64,000 bases of DNA from Sipunculus nudus (Eukaryota; Annelida; Sipuncula; Golfingiida; Sipunculidae): assembly GCA_026874595.1 (NCBI GenBank), contig CM049309.1, forward strand, positions 68,490,926-68,554,925. The letters are read 5' to 3'. Numbering within the stretch: the first letter of the stretch is position 1; each line of letters starts with the position of its first letter. The position numbers and the translations under genes were made by a program. This document shows positions 1 through 13,786 of the stretch, one piece after another. A model generated the notes under the pieces. The model was not told where the DNA came from. It was given only the letters and a program-made list of their open reading frames with translations, and did no database searches.

Positions 1-1483
1 TGGGTACACATGTTTTATGCAGATGTCTGTTGCAATTTTTTAATAAAACATTATGCATTACAAGAAAGGCACCTAGAATTGAACCAATCAAATAAGCCTG
101 TCCCATTTCTGGTACTTGTGTGTGAACATTGTACTGCTTACTTTCTGTTGGTTTTGTTTGATTGACAATTGTGATTGCAGTCTTGTTCATTTTTCAGAGA
201 AGGTCTCTAAATAACAGTCTGTGAATGTATGGTCATGTCAAAGACCTGGTAGTATGGAGATGAGTCCATCCCTCCATTTGGTTTTTGCTGATTTTTCTTT
301 ACAAAGTTTGTTTAAAATAATTACCTGTAAGCATAATGAACCAAATACTCTGGCAATTATACACAAGGAAACCACTAAGTTACCTTGCAAAGAATTTGAG
401 TGAATCAGTTAATTTAATATCTGAGAGAACATATTGAGAGATGTGACACACTTTTTGACAGATGTTGATTGGATGATAACAGTATTTGATACTATAAATA
501 TGATACAATACATCATTTGCTGAAAGATGCCATCCTGCTCTGTCACTTCACAAGGAAACATCTAGAAAGTTGCAAGTTACTGGAGTGCACATAAAAACAG
601 CCATAGTAACATACAGGACAGAAATATCAGCATTTCATGATTATTGCCAAAAACTATTTGGTGCCCCAAAGGGGGACAGACTAACAGAATGTATAAAAGG
701 AGAGACATTATATTAAACCATAAGAAGAGAAGATATATTGTATGATTCTGACATGATATGTCATGTATGATAAGCACACCTTAATACTTATATGAATGCA
801 ATTTTGATGAATCAGATAAATTTAATAGTTATGTCCTGTATGACTAAGCTTGTCTGATTTGCTTAGGACAGAGGAGCCCGGAATATAAGGCCACCTGTGG
901 GACTGGCCTAAATGGTCTTAATTCATAGGGGGTCTTAGTGGATAGGTCAGTTATAGCCTGTGTTAATGTGTGTACAGTTCACTCAGGGGATACTAAGGTA
1001 TTCTATATTTAGCTTGTCTCCTTGTTATTCTGTGGTAATATATGCTGATTGACACTAATTGAATTAGCGACTCAGCAAATTTCATATTTGAAATTTGCAC
1101 AATGCTTTGCATTCTTCAGTAATTTTTGTTTAAACCTTTATTTGAAAAAAGTCCTAGCATTTTGAAAAAAAAATGGAAAAGATAGTTTATGTGTTAAAAA
1201 TATGTAAGAAAAGATAGTTTATGTGTTAAAAATATGTCAGAAATTACTGAACATATAAATAGATTAATGAAGTATGACCAATGTAATTGTCATAGATTCC
1301 CATATTCTCTGTCATATGAAACACTAGAAATGTTGATTATTAAGAAATGCCTGGAGTCAACATAAAATGGCCAATAAATTGTTTCTTCTTGCAGTTTGAA
1401 CTGATTTATTTTGAGAACATTTGGCTTCCAATTGAGCAGCAGTATAGGTGGTGAGTTGTATAAGCTGCATCAAATACAAGGTC

Positions 1484-1528
<45 letters not shown>

Positions 1529-1940
1529 CTTAATATGTATCTCCTCAAATATCTGATAATTTAAGCTGAATAAAACAGCCATTATTTTATCTACCAGTAT
1601 AGACTGCCTGCAATATTACTTCTTTTCAGAAAACCATGAATATCTGGTCTGCAAAGAGTAAACAGTTCAGCCAGCGTTTTACACATGCTTCAGTCCCAAC
1701 ATTTTCAACATTAAAGTAATTTAGACATGATCGTGTGAAATTATTTATAATTTAAAGCATTCAAATAATAATATTTTTAATAATGATGATAATTTTAATT
1801 ATAATTTAATATCATAATGAAAGCAATATATTTATGAAAGTGACAAATGGTCATACAAAATAATGTTCCTCATAATTTAAAATATCTGACATAATATCTG
1901 GATAAAAGATATGTTAATACGAATGGCCACTCCATTTCAG
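1..1940. other. Probable CLN3 intron with a (GT)n tract
   Basis: AT-rich and without a recognisable exon. It holds a (GT)n microsatellite at about 1486-1525 and a 29-bp word duplicated in tandem at 1177-1205 and 1209-1237. Since the exon at 1941 enters mid-codon, this stretch is best read as intron. The preceding CLN3 exon must lie off the left edge or be too diverged to see. Confidence 0.6.
1486..1525. repeat. (GT)n microsatellite
   Basis: About 40 bp of uninterrupted GT. The - strand His-Thr open frame over it is an artefact. Confidence 0.95.
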
Positions 1941-4900
1941 GTACCAGGTTATATACCAGATTGGAGTCTTCATCTCACGATCATCTGTTACCTTAGTTCA
2001 GATCAAGAAGATTTGGATAATGTCAGTGTTACAGGTAAAATTATCTTATTGTCTTTTATCTATAGTGTATATTGGATATTTCACTTATCCTAAAAAAAGA
2101 AAATTATTTACTGTAATATACATGATGAGAGCTTGCGTGAAGAAGTTTGTCAGAAATTTATTTCACAAACTATATTTACAAACTTTATTTACAAGCTATA
2201 TGTAAATTTATGAAACAGGCAATAGGCAATAAAGAGCCATTCAGCTCAGTTCTGATAAGTAGCATTTAACTCTAAATGTTTATTAGGCTTTCTATCAGGT
2301 CAAGTATCAATATATAAATCTGATAATACTGACGCCATATACATCTTTGTATGACAAAATGTTGGCACGGCAGTGTATGGTTACATGTATATTTTAATTT
2401 ATAAGCACTGCACCCTTCTAAATTATGTACAAAAGAAAAGATAAGATTTATTAGTCCATAGATAAATAGAAGAATGGGATGGGGGATAATGTGCCATTGA
2501 TTAAATAAAGCACACTATTGTCAACATTCATTTGCTTGTAAACAGCCATTTTCATATCTAAATGTATATAACTAAAATATGAGGTTTACACTAAAATTAC
2601 ATAAATGTAATATGAATATTTGGTGCATCTTTGTCCATACCAAAAGCTTCATGTATATATGAACATCTTTATGCTCTGAGTATGATATATACACTCTACC
2701 CAGCATGAATTGTATGTTTCAGTGGATGAATGTAGTCATTTTCCTGCTCCAAGTGTTGTATGGATTCATTCCCAGTATCTGGATTGTGTTTGTCTTGATT
2801 CTGTTCGAGGGACTCCTTGGTGGTTGCGCTTATGTTAACACTTTCTTCCGTATAAGAACAGAGGTAAGCAGATTTTCTCATTTTATAGCAATATATATAT
2901 AAATATATATATATATCAAGAAAGTGATCTGGAGAGAGAGAGACAGAGAGAGCGATATATGCTTTTTTAGCTCAGCTGACTATAAGTCATCTGAGCTATA
3001 GTCGTGGTCCATTGTCCGTCGTCCGTCCGTCTGTCTGTCCGTCCGTCCGTCCGTCTGGATGTCCGTCCGTAAGACTGGCACATTTCGACACCGTTGGACC
3101 TACGAATCTGAAATTCGGCATACAGTTAGATGTCCCCAAAATCTCCTACCATGCCGAAAATTGGGTCAATAGGACTTCGTTCCTTTGAGATATTAAGGAA
3201 AAACCTCAATTTTTTATTAGAAATCTATTTTCACACTTCAGGACTGCCTTATATCAAAACCACTCATCTGGTTTTCTTCATATTTACCATAAATGTTCCT
3301 CTATATAGTTCCTATGTACATGCCAGATATTAAGTCAGTATTATATAATTAAAAAAAGTTATGGGCCCAAACATAATGGACTTTGTAAAAAAATCAGGAA
3401 GATATTTGGTCACTTAAGACCAAAAGTGTTAAAGGTAGGGACTTTTTTCCAATAATACAACTTTAATTAATCAAAATTTAATTGTATACCAAAAATTAGA
3501 TCAAAATCTGTTAAATATTTTTAAATATTGGCAAAAATATAAAATTGGTACCTTAAATTTTGCCCAACTTTGGCCACGGCACATTTTTTTCCTGTAAGTA
3601 CTGTGGATTTAATTTTCACAGCATGTATACATAAGGATTTAATCTGTTCAAATCTGAAATTTGAAAATAAAAGCTGCAAAATTAGGCTAGTTATTGAATT
3701 TTTTTGGAGGCTCTTGTCGTATTCCCTTACATTGTCAAGCAGTCCACTTTGATGACTGTAGGTCATTCAGTGCACATCTCTATGCTCCCCAGGCTGTTGG
3801 CATAATTTTAGATGTCCCCAAAATCTCCTACCATACCGAAAATTGGGTCATTAGGACTTCTTTCCTTCGAGATATTAAGGAAAAAAACTCATTTTCCATA
3901 AAAAAGCCATTGTTACACTTGAAGGCTGCCTAATATCAAAACCACTGATCTGTTTTTGATCGTATATAGTATTCACATTCTTTCATACATTTTCTATGAA
4001 CTTACCAAAAATTAGGTCAGTATTGGGTATTATTTTGAAGTTATGGGCCAAAACATAATGCCATTTTTTAAAAAATCAGGAAATATATTTACTCACCTAA
4101 CATGAGAATTGCTGAACCTAGAGACTTTTTTTTAAGGAATATAACTTTATTTAATCAAGATTCAATTGTTTACCCAAAATTAGATCTGAATTTTGCAAAT
4201 TTTTCAAGTTATTAGCATAAATAAAAAATCAATACCTTAAATTTTGTCCAACTTTGGCACTGTTGATTTAATTTTCACAGCATATATACATTAGGATTTA
4301 ATCTTTTAAAATCTGAAATTTCAAAGAAATTGATTGGAAAGAATAGCTTTTATTCAAATTTTTTTATACACCATGTCAAGTGTTGTTTACATCTAGCCCA
4401 CCTAGTAGTACAGCCTTCACTTGCATTATGTAACCCATCCCAGGCAGCTTGCCTTGGGTCAGCTTGGTCACTACCAGCAGGCTTCCCCTGTGCCCTGCAC
4501 TCCCCCCCCCCCCCCAGATGGTGCATAAACTAGATGAATGTTATTATTTTCTGTATTTGATTCATTCTTATTCCAGGTTATGCTACATTTTAGATATTGT
4601 TGTTGTACCAGGGTTACAATGATTAAAGTGTACATTTAATTGTGTCCACAAAGTGGTGTATTGCTATGAAAGTGTGGATGTTCATGAGATAAGTAATTCC
4701 TTACTTCAGAGGAGTAAAAACTTCACCAGGTGTGAAATTGACTATTAATTCCAGTAATAAATTAAAACTGGGATAGTAATTAGCACAATGATATTGTTTG
4801 TCCCTCATTCAACCAACAGTGTGTATACTTTATTTGAAAAGATGTTTTATTTTATCAAATTTACTGAATCTTTTATTTTATTTTGGTGAATAAAATTAAG

Positions 4901-7845
4901 CATGTACTGAAAACTCCAATGTGCAAAACTTTTTAATAGTGATTCAAGGAATATTCTTGTAGATGCCATGTTGTGGCATTATTTTCTTTTAAATTCAGTT
5001 TAAATATTTATGATTTAAAATAATAAAATATATGTGTATGCATAATATGACCCAATATGAGCTACACTCTGGATATATGATGATTGCAACTTTTGCGACA
5101 ATTCTAATATTTTAACTTATAGTTTCAGTTTTATACTCTGTATATATAATGATTGCAACTTTTGCAACAATTCTAATATTTTAACTTATATTTTCAGGTT
5201 TTTTTATTAAAAATTTATAAAACCTGTAAATAAAAAAAATGATTCAGATAAAAACTTCTTAATGGAAAAAGTGGATATGCTTAAAAAAATAGGCTTATAT
5301 ATAAACTTAAATGCATTATTCCCTTGAAAGTGAAATAAAGGTATTAGTCCATTCTGTCCACTTGCCTGTCCATCTGTAAATTTTCATATGCATTACAGTA
5401 TCTCAAAACTTTTACTGTTTTTCTTCATGACAGTCTTGTCAGAGTATTAGTTTGCAATCGTATATTTAGAACTTTACTATAACCAAGTAGGAGGGCTCCT
5501 TTCCTCTTAGCTTTTCATATTCTTATATAAATGAAAAACATAACAATAGAATATTTCTACATCCACCTTCGTGTTGCCCTCACTTTTCCCTTCTCCGAAC
5601 CCCATCCCATAGTCAGCCTCAGTAAGCAAGAACAAGATGAATCAGATATATTCATACTTTAATATTTTGTATAACTATTCGTCCATAGGTACCTATGTAC
5701 ATGCCAGAAATTATGTCAATATTGTGTAATATGTAGACATAGTTGGCATCACAATAATGTACCTTGTCAAGACTAAAGAGATATTGTGTCATACAGTCAC
5801 AAATTCATAAATCACTTCATCAGCATAGTTAATCATAACATCATATCTGTCAAATTGAAAGCTTGCATTTACTGTTTTTCTTCAAGACATTCTTGTCAGA
5901 GTATTAGTTTGCAATCATATATTTAGAACTTTGCTATAACTAAGTAGGAGGGCCCCTTTCCTCTTAGCGTTTCATATTCTTATATAAATGAAAAACATTA
6001 CAATAGAATATTTCTACATCCACCTTTGTGCTGCCCTCACTTTTCCCTTCTCTGAACCCCATCCCAAAGTCAGCCTCAGTAAGCAAGAACAAGATGAATC
6101 AGATATATTCATACTTTAATATTTTGTATAACTATTCGTCCATAGGTACCTATGTACATGCCAGAAATTATGTCAATATTGTGTAATATGTAGACATAGT
6201 TGGCATCACAATAATGTACCTTGTAAAGACTAAAGAGATATTGTGTCATACAGTCACAAATTCATAAATCACTTCATCAGCATAGTTAATCATAACATCA
6301 TATCTGTCAAATTGAAAGCTTGCATTTACTGTTTTTCTTCAAGACATTCTTGTCAGAGTATTAGTTTGCAATCATATATTTAGAACTTTACTATAACTAA
6401 GTAGGAGGGCCCCTTTCCTCTTAGCGTTTCATATTCTTATATAAATGAAAAACATTACAATAGAATATTTCTACATCCACCTTTGTGCTGCCCTCACTTT
6501 TCCCTTCTCTGAACCCCATCCCAAAGTCAGCCTCAGTAAGCAAGAACAAGATGAATCAGATATATTCATACTTTAATATTTTGTATAACTATTCGTCCAT
6601 AGGTACCTATGTACATGCCAGAAATTATGTCAATATTGTGTAATATGTAGACATAGTGGGCATCACAATAATGTACCTTGTCAAGACTAAAAAGATATTG
6701 TGTCATACAGTCACAAATTCATAAATCACTTCATCAGCATAGTTAATCATAACATCATATCTGTCAAATTGAAAGCTTGCAGACTACCATACACTTTAGA
6801 TCCTTCAACAAATAGCCTTATCATCATTCTACTACTGCTTATTACTGCTGTCATTGCATTCATATTTGCTCAAATATATCACAATTTTCAACCCCTCCTA
6901 AATAAATAAAAAATAAACCACTATATTTGACTCTATTAATCCATCAGTCAGGTTATTTCATTTATCATTTACTCACATATTACATTACATTCCTTTATAA
7001 TAGCCCAACATGTCCATGATATTCATAAGCTTTATCGACTCGATATAGTATCACAGTGGAGAAACATTTATAGTCCAATCACGATCAGCTGAGCGCCGTG
7101 ACCCATGGGTCCCTTGTCTGAAATGGGTTTTAATAAAGAAATTTTTTTTCTTTAAGGATTTCTAACGTTTTCAGGGTTGAGGGGAAGATGTGGAGGGATT
7201 ATTGTGAATAAATTTTCTATACATAACATATCTTTATCATCTCTGCCAGTATGTATTAATCTAGGTTGCACCATTACAACCTAAATTTTCAAATTATTTT
7301 CTCTGTCATAGGGTATCCCAGTCCCATACTCTCCCCATTGGCTTTCCCCACATGCCCCCTCCCCCTCCTCCCCCACCCCCAAGATCAACGGTTACTTCTT
7401 GTTTCATTTGTGCCACTGAAAGTATAGATCCATGTAAATAAACATTAGTAATGACTTGCATCTGTAAAAATAACACTACAGTCAGCTGACCACATTAGGA
7501 TCAGTGAATATCAGAAGCTTGAATGTATTGTTTTTTACTCAAAATTGTTTTCATCACACTGTTTTATCAATGAACAAATTTTAAATGCCAATAGAGATTT
7601 TTGTATGTCATTATAAAATAGATAATGATTAAATTATATATGAATGAAAGGTAATTAATGCAATTAATAATTCATAAATACCAGTGTCATATTTTGATGC
7701 TTGTTTTTGATTTCTGTAACATTAACAGATCAGTGAGGAGTACTGTGAATTCAGCATGGGGACTGTGAGTAATGCTGATGCTGTTGGTATCGCCCTGGCT
7801 GGAGCTGTTGCAGTTCCTGTTCATAACCTTATATGTGCCAGGTAG
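1941..7845 (+). CDS. CLN3: Battenin (CLN3), last three coding exons; 5' part is off the left edge
   Basis: Multi-pass lysosomal membrane protein of the CLN3 family; its loss causes juvenile neuronal ceroid lipofuscinosis in humans. Three coding exons are visible: 1941-2034 (enters with one base of a split codon, then YQVIYQIGVFISRSS), 2723-2863 (hydrophobic, with GFIPSIWIVFVLILFEGLLG and then AYVNTF) and 7729-7845 (SMGTVSNADAVGIALAG, ending PVHNLICAR and TAG). All junctions are AG/GT, and phases agree (exon 1 ends in phase 0 and exon 2 is exactly 47 codons). Order and motifs match the C-terminal 115 or so residues of human CLN3, including the strongly conserved EGLLGG-AYVNTF stretch and the short tail after PLHD/PVHN. 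About 116 residues are visible of a family length near 440. No earlier exon was found in 1-1940. The first intron is 688 bp and the second 4865 bp. The gene converges on the methyltransferase gene at 13.8 kb. Confidence 0.93.
2967..4370 (+). repeat. Dispersed repeat with a palindromic TTTTAGCTCAGCTGA end and an internal 680-bp duplication
   Basis: It begins with TTTTAGCTCAGCTGAC, part of an imperfect 31-bp palindrome (TAGCTCAG...CTGAGCTA, 2969-2999), followed by a (CCGT)n-like run at 3010-3070. A segment starting GATGTCCCCAAAATCTCC occurs at 3129 and again, diverged, at 3811, a period of about 682 bp. Each copy continues with ATCAAAACCACT and a TTTAATTTTCACAGCAT block. It lies in the long CLN3 intron. 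A related end in the opposite orientation is at 38830-38911, and a looser relative at about 54609. The right boundary is approximate. Confidence 0.65.
5082..5207 (+). repeat. Two-copy 69-bp tandem repeat
   Basis: GATTGCAACTTTTGCGACAA followed by TTCTAATATTTTAACTTATA and TTTCAG appears at 5082 and again at 5151 with very few changes. It lies in the CLN3 intron. Confidence 0.8.
5413..6780 (+). repeat. Three-copy tandem array, 457-bp unit
   Basis: The word TACTGTTTTTCTTC opens each unit at 5413, 5870 and 6327, an exact 457-bp period. Units 2 and 3 are almost identical, while unit 1 differs at scattered sites. Each unit contains TAGGAGGGC, a C-rich patch (CTGAACCCCATCCCA) and GTCCATAGGTACCTATGTAC. 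The array makes up over a quarter of the CLN3 intron. The near-identity of the last two units points to recent unequal exchange. Confidence 0.92.
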
Positions 7846-10800
7846 ATGTACGTATATCAACAGTCATCAACCAGTCATTTGACATTACGGCATATAATAA
7901 TTTTCAAAATTAAAATTCAATGCAAGATATGGTAGTGGGTTCTTTCTAAATTATTACTGGAGAACATGAGTCTGTTACTGCAAAGTAATTTGTTAGTAAA
8001 CTCAAAACAAATCCGAGAATCTGTTTTCAGCTGTTGATGGAAGGGACAACTAATGTTATGTTAGGGTTAAGTTTTAATTATTTAGATCCTGAATGAATTT
8101 ATCTGTGCAGGTGAAGAAACACTGTTCAGCAGGTGAATTTGCAGCCTCAACTTGCTTTAAATGTTTATCGAGTAGTCTTCACACTGAAATTTTTAACCGT
8201 TTTCCTAAGCTGAAACATGCTTCCATTTTCTAAAAGTAACCGTCACAGTCGTAAACAATGGCAGCTGGAGGACCTCTTTCACATGCTTTGGCCCAACTGA
8301 TTGTCAGGGATTGTTCTTGAGCTGTTTTTTAATTGTCTTTGTTTAAAAACAGGTATAACTGCCATGAACTTCCACAAGTTTTAACATGTTTAAACGTGTG
8401 ATTTTCTACAGTTTAATAATCTATTATTTACTGAGATTTGCTACAACAGAACCTTGCTGTTGGTGCTCTCACACATTGCAGTTTATTATTTTTTTTTGTA
8501 AAGTATTGTAGAAAATCAGAGGAAATTACCATATTTTAGTACATTTCTCTGTGTGAGACCTGCTTTGATGTGTATTATACCAAATCCAGTGTCAGACCTG
8601 CTAAATCTCTTTTTTAAAGATGGAGTCACTATTTTTATGATTTATTGAAAATGATGCCAATAAGTCATTCTTTACTTTTTTTCAGCAGCATTCTTTTTTT
8701 TCCCTCGTTTTTCCTGTGAAGGAATTCTTCTATATTCTATTTCTCTCCTGCCTTAAAACCAGTTAGAACAAGAATGAGACACTTCGCAATTTTAATTTGT
8801 GGAAATGTCCAGCATTTGTCAGCATGTGGAATCAGTTTGTTTTTATTTTCTAAATATAACAATTTAATTTGTTTATCTGTTAGACTTTTACATGAATTCT
8901 TATGAAGGTATGGCAAGACCTATTTGACTACATGTTAACAAAAATATACAGAGCAGAAATATACAAAATGTACTTCTGTACACTATACATTTTACCTCCA
9001 AAGCAGCAGAATAAAAATGAAGCCATGTATGTTTGCAAAATACATACAAACTGAAAATGACAGATTCAGAAACAGAGTCACAGAATTTTCAAAACTGCTA
9101 GGATAATGGTGAATTAGCTATATGCACACTTCATTCCAGAAATGATGTTGTAAAGTCAGTTCGTAATCCCAGGTACCAGTATACATGACCAATTCTTTAC
9201 ATAGAACCTATTCTGTGTATGTGCCTGTGTGTGTGTGTAAGCTGACCATCTCACTGTAACAGTAAGTATTACATATTTCTTTAGTGTCTACATGTTATTG
9301 ATACTGGTTTCCGTCATTGAGTGGAAGGTCGCAATCTGCTCATTTTATACATGAGGTAACCCTGTCTTACGCACAATATGTAAATATTTGTTGAATGTTT
9401 TGTATATGTTTATGGTTCATTTATATCTGGCAAAAGATTTAAATTTTACTCAAACCCATATAAACAGTGTAGGTCACCAGTTTTTCAGGGTAGAGTTTTA
9501 ATGGATACTTGAGTTCTCAGCATGGTAAAGTTTATTGTTTTAAGCTCTACATGATACCATTTTATTTTTATACCATAATGTAATATAATACAGTTTTTGA
9601 ATGCTGCAATGTGATAAGTATTTATCGTTTTATGATGCAGCACTGAAAATCATAAAAAAAAACAGGGCAAGATTGCCAGTATTTACAAACTGTTGTTACA
9701 CAATTGTGGATACTTATTGTTATAAAAAGCAGAAGAATATTTTTCTTTATTAGTCATATTGTGAATATAAATGTTACAAGTCAATATGAGGTCCTCAGGC
9801 CTATCCAAAGGCTGTACTTTCAAACAGAAAACCATTACAATAACAGTAGTACACATAGTAACAGTTACATCCATATTAAATTAATGATCTGCATTCTTAA
9901 TATATTCATAAACGTTTATGACCACCTTTTTAATAGCATCTAGCTTGGATAAAACAGGTTGTCCAGGTGGTTCTAATAAAATATACATTTTACTGGAAAT
10001 ATCAAGAGGGTAAAAGGACTGCAAACATGCACAGAAAGACCACCATTTGCGCATATACATATATATGGTACATAGGTGAAAATGTTTAAGCTTGTTAAAT
10101 TGTTATTAGTCCACATTTGGGCTACAAGTTGTGAGATATGCATGTATAAAAAATGTCAGGATCTTGTGCTTTTAGCGTGATTGTTATAAATTATTTTTAT
10201 ATCAAGGTAGAGAAATGTTTTTAAAAAAATGTTATTTTGGAATATTTTGTGTGCAGTGTAGGCCACACATGTAAATTTTAACTCCTTTTTCTAAATAAAT
10301 ATATTTAAGAATGGCTGAAGTAGGGTGGGGTGTGGTGATGTGAAGACCAGGGTGCTTACTGACTTGAGGGGGCCTTCAGATTTGAATACTGCTGGTAGCT
10401 AATTTCAAGCATCAGCCCCTCATCAGGTTCGTGAATTATGTAGTGTTGCATCCTGGGAATGACCTTCATTTCGTCAACAAGGGCATAATCGAGAACAGGG
10501 ACCAAGCTCAAAATGAACGCATGATTCACCAACTGACATAGGACTCTAAGGAATCAAATTGTCTCCATTGTGTATTTAACAAATAAGGTATAATGATAAA
10601 TGAAACTTCTTATAACACTGATGTATACTGTAATTATATACAATCAAATTATATAAAAAATAATTAATAGAATTTCAAAGTGAAATGTAAACTGATGATT
10701 ATTATACATTTTGCATATTATTATACAAAATATTCTATACCTGATGTATATCTATAAGGTTACAGCTTTATGAAAACAATAAGCTTGGTGTATTCACTGG

Positions 10801-13088
10801 TATAAAATATTTGTTGTTTTTCTTTTTGTATATATATAATTTTTAGATCTGATGTTTTATGGTAATTTAAACTGTAAAACAAGATTTACCGAACCAAAGT
10901 TTACATATGAAGCTTTAGCAAAAAAAGAACTCAGTCCCTATATTACAGGCCTGCCAAATCACTCATTTTAAAAGACTCACTTTTTTTAGGATTTTCTAAA
11001 AATCACGCTAATTATTTTTTATTTAATTTTTCAGCAACACTATTTTCCCCTCTTTTTTTCCAGGAAAAGAATAACGATATATACTATTTCTCTCCTGTAT
11101 TAACAGTTCAATTGGAACAAGAATGGGACACTTCACAATTTTTGTGTGTGCAAGTGTCCAGCATGTGTCACAACATGTGGAAAATCCCCTTATCTTCATG
11201 CAGGGAGATGCGCACCTTTTTTTTCTCCCTGTAATTCAGAAAAGGCTACTCTTTTTTACCAGAGCACCTTTTTTTGGCAGGCTTTTACAAGATATGCAAC
11301 GCGAGGGATGTGGCAGACACATAAAATGCTCAGCAGATTTATCAATGCATGTTCATAAAGTTATTGACCACTGTAGTATTGACTACAGATAATATATATA
11401 TATATATTATGTAAGAAAAGGATTTATTTACATGCTTCACCTATGTGCAAAATACATCGCCAAATGTTGTGTATTGATAATTCCAGTGTTATTGTATTTC
11501 TCAGGGTACATTCTTTTAATTTTCTGATTCTAGACTCCTTGTAACACCCTTTATCCCAGTTTATATAAACACTGCTTTGTGCCGTTCAATGATGTACTAT
11601 ACAGATGTACTTTTACTGCTTAGAATGACACCTGAAAAGAACGTGATTGAAATAAAATGAATATTACACCATTTTCGTCTTTTGTATATGGCTGAATTGT
11701 TTTTTTTTCCTGATTTTCATTATCTTTATTTTCCACAATTCGGATATGTTTATTAATTTACCTTATTTTTTAGAGCTGAAATTCTAAATATTTGATTACA
11801 CTTAAACCGGAAGCGGGAATTTTTGCAGAGCCGCCTGAATCATTTACTTGGCATTTACGTGTCTGCTGTTAATTGGATTTTGCAAATGGCAATAGTTTAC
11901 AGTGAAAAAATTGGATTTCACTATATTTTACTGTTCAAACTTATTTTTACCCGAAGTTGGAATACCGCCCGCTGCACACTCCAGACACTAACTCGTTTAC
12001 AGACTCTTTGTTTTCCATCTAGAAGTTCGCATGTCAGTGAAAGAGAGGGGTTGTGTCAATCTCATCTTCGATATCCATATCCTCTGCATGTGTAGCCTAT
12101 ATATAAATGACTCGTAGGATGCGTTGTTTATTCTTAGAGTATAACTGCTGAGTTTTCTGGATTTAAACGTCAGGTGCACTGAAGTGAATCCTTCACTGGC
12201 TCATTCCATTCCATTCGCGTCTATCTTTTGGCGACAACTGAAATTTAGTGTACGGGTCCAGTATAACAACCAAGAAAGACGGTTCTTGTTTTATCTCAAA
12301 CTATTAAAGAAGAAAGCCTAACTTGTTTTAAACGTATATGGTTCGTAGGAATCTCCGGCAGGTATCTTGTATCATTCAACTTTTTGCCTTACTGTTTCCG
12401 AACATCGTAGTGCGCGTGCTCGATGAAACCGTGAATTGAAAGCGATTACAAATGAGATGTGCAAAATTACCAGGCAAGGCTCAGTGTCTCCATGTAGTAA
12501 GGTTGCTTGATTTCTACCGATTTCTTTTCAACAAGGTAGAAATGGTACTATATATACTAAAAAAAATATATGGTTACAGCATGCTCACGTCTAGAATCGT
12601 TACGTTAACAAATGGAGAGGTTATGCGATTTGTTACAGAACATGTCCATGTATTAATGCAAAAGATAAGCCGTAAAAAGATGCAAGTCTATGGAATTTAT
12701 TTCTTTGAAATAATCTTTAATTATAAACATCGGCCTATATATATATATATTTGAAATATCACATGCATGATTTCTATCAAACTCGCGAAATCTATGTCGA
12801 GGTATACGTTACTCTCACAGTCATTGTCATGACCCCATCTTGAATAGCTATGTCATCTGATCTTTATCTATTCACATAAATAATTATTAGATTTACCAGA
12901 TATCGATTCGAATGATTGTCTGCAATACAGGCTGATATGCTCATAAGTTTTAAACATATGAATCTATGAAAAATACATCCAGATACACGGACGGAGAGAG
13001 ACCATTGAAGTGGTTCTCCCTCCTACAGTGCTGGACGCCAAAATATGCTTTTCAGCGCAAAGAGTAACATAAAGTTATATGTAAAATG
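7846..13088. other. CLN3 3' untranslated region and the interval between two convergent genes
   Basis: No conserved coding exon was recognised. The first AATAAA that I see after the CLN3 stop is at 9010-9015; others are at 10294 and 11651, so the 3' UTR length is open. The stretch contains a diverged direct repeat (listed separately), a (GT) run near 9225, and a less AT-rich patch at about 11800-12500 with no gene I can name. Its short open frames look like chance. Confidence 0.45.
8590..11186 (+). repeat. Pair of diverged 250-bp direct repeats (8590-8845 and 10946-11186)
   Basis: Both copies run in the same order: a CCTGC-AAATC block, a T-rich stretch with TTTTTCAGCA, TATTTCTCTCCTG, GAACAAGAATG, GACACTTC and GTCCAGCAT. 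Spacing between copies is about 2.35 kb. The similarity is clear by eye but interrupted by many substitutions and small gaps. It may be an old transposon copied twice or an old segmental duplication. Confidence 0.6.
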
Positions 13089-13094
13089 TTTATT
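13089..13094 (-). terminator. Candidate polyadenylation signal of the methyltransferase gene
   Basis: TTTATT on the + strand reads AATAAA on the - strand, about 690 nt beyond the stop codon at 13787-13789. It is a plausible cleavage signal, but six-base matches are common in AT-rich DNA. Confidence 0.25.
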
Positions 13095-13249
13095 CAGACA
13101 CACTGAAACACATGATGAAACACATTTGAAAGTACAGTAAATATTATAAAAGCAGTTCTTACAGACCGGGAATAGTCATGTCCCAGAGATGCATTATTCA
13201 TGATTATACTAGTATGCGATTCATTAGACCGAATTAAAACGCCATTTTT

Positions 13250-13592
13250 GGAGGGGGGGGGGGGGGTTATATAATATTATATCACCAATGCACGTAAAGA
13301 CGCTACATAAAACACGTTTTGCTCGAGAGCGATCCCTTTCCCCGAAAGCAAGTTTAAATCGGTTGTGCAATATCATAGACTACTATTGTCATCTAGAAAA
13401 TAACTGAACATGTTTCTAAACAGAAATGTGAGGTTTTTGTTGGATTATCATTACTGGTGATAAAAAAATTGTCAGGAAATGTGAACATATATGATCTTCC
13501 TTAAATTAACAGTCCGACGAGACGACGAATTAGAACGGTACATGCACGCAAGAACTAATAAACGTCAACCCCCCCCCCCCCCCCCCCCCCCC
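13250..13592. repeat. Homopolymer runs poly-G and poly-C in the 3' flank
   Basis: A G run at about 13252-13267 and a C run at about 13569-13592, both in the presumed 3' UTR of the - strand methyltransferase gene. Nothing else is recognised here. Confidence 0.7.
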
Positions 13593-13786
13593 AACCGACC
13601 AACGCAGAGTTCAACCGCCTTTGGAGTAAGATATCTTAAATAGAATAAAATCCATTATTTTCATGCAAAGTAGATCTTTTTAGAAAATTGTAGGAAGCTA
13701 AACCATAATTTGTCTATTCCTTATAGTAAAAGCGAAACAGTATGGAATCTACGACCCCGACCAAATGAAGGTCAGCTGGTATAGCA

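Noticed and set aside
1357-1548. Open frame with a His-Thr run on the - strand
   Set aside because: It is the translation of a (GT)n microsatellite.
5413-6780. CRISPR-like or other immune repeat array
   Set aside because: Units are 457 bp long without spacers, in an intron of an animal gene; it is an ordinary tandem duplication.
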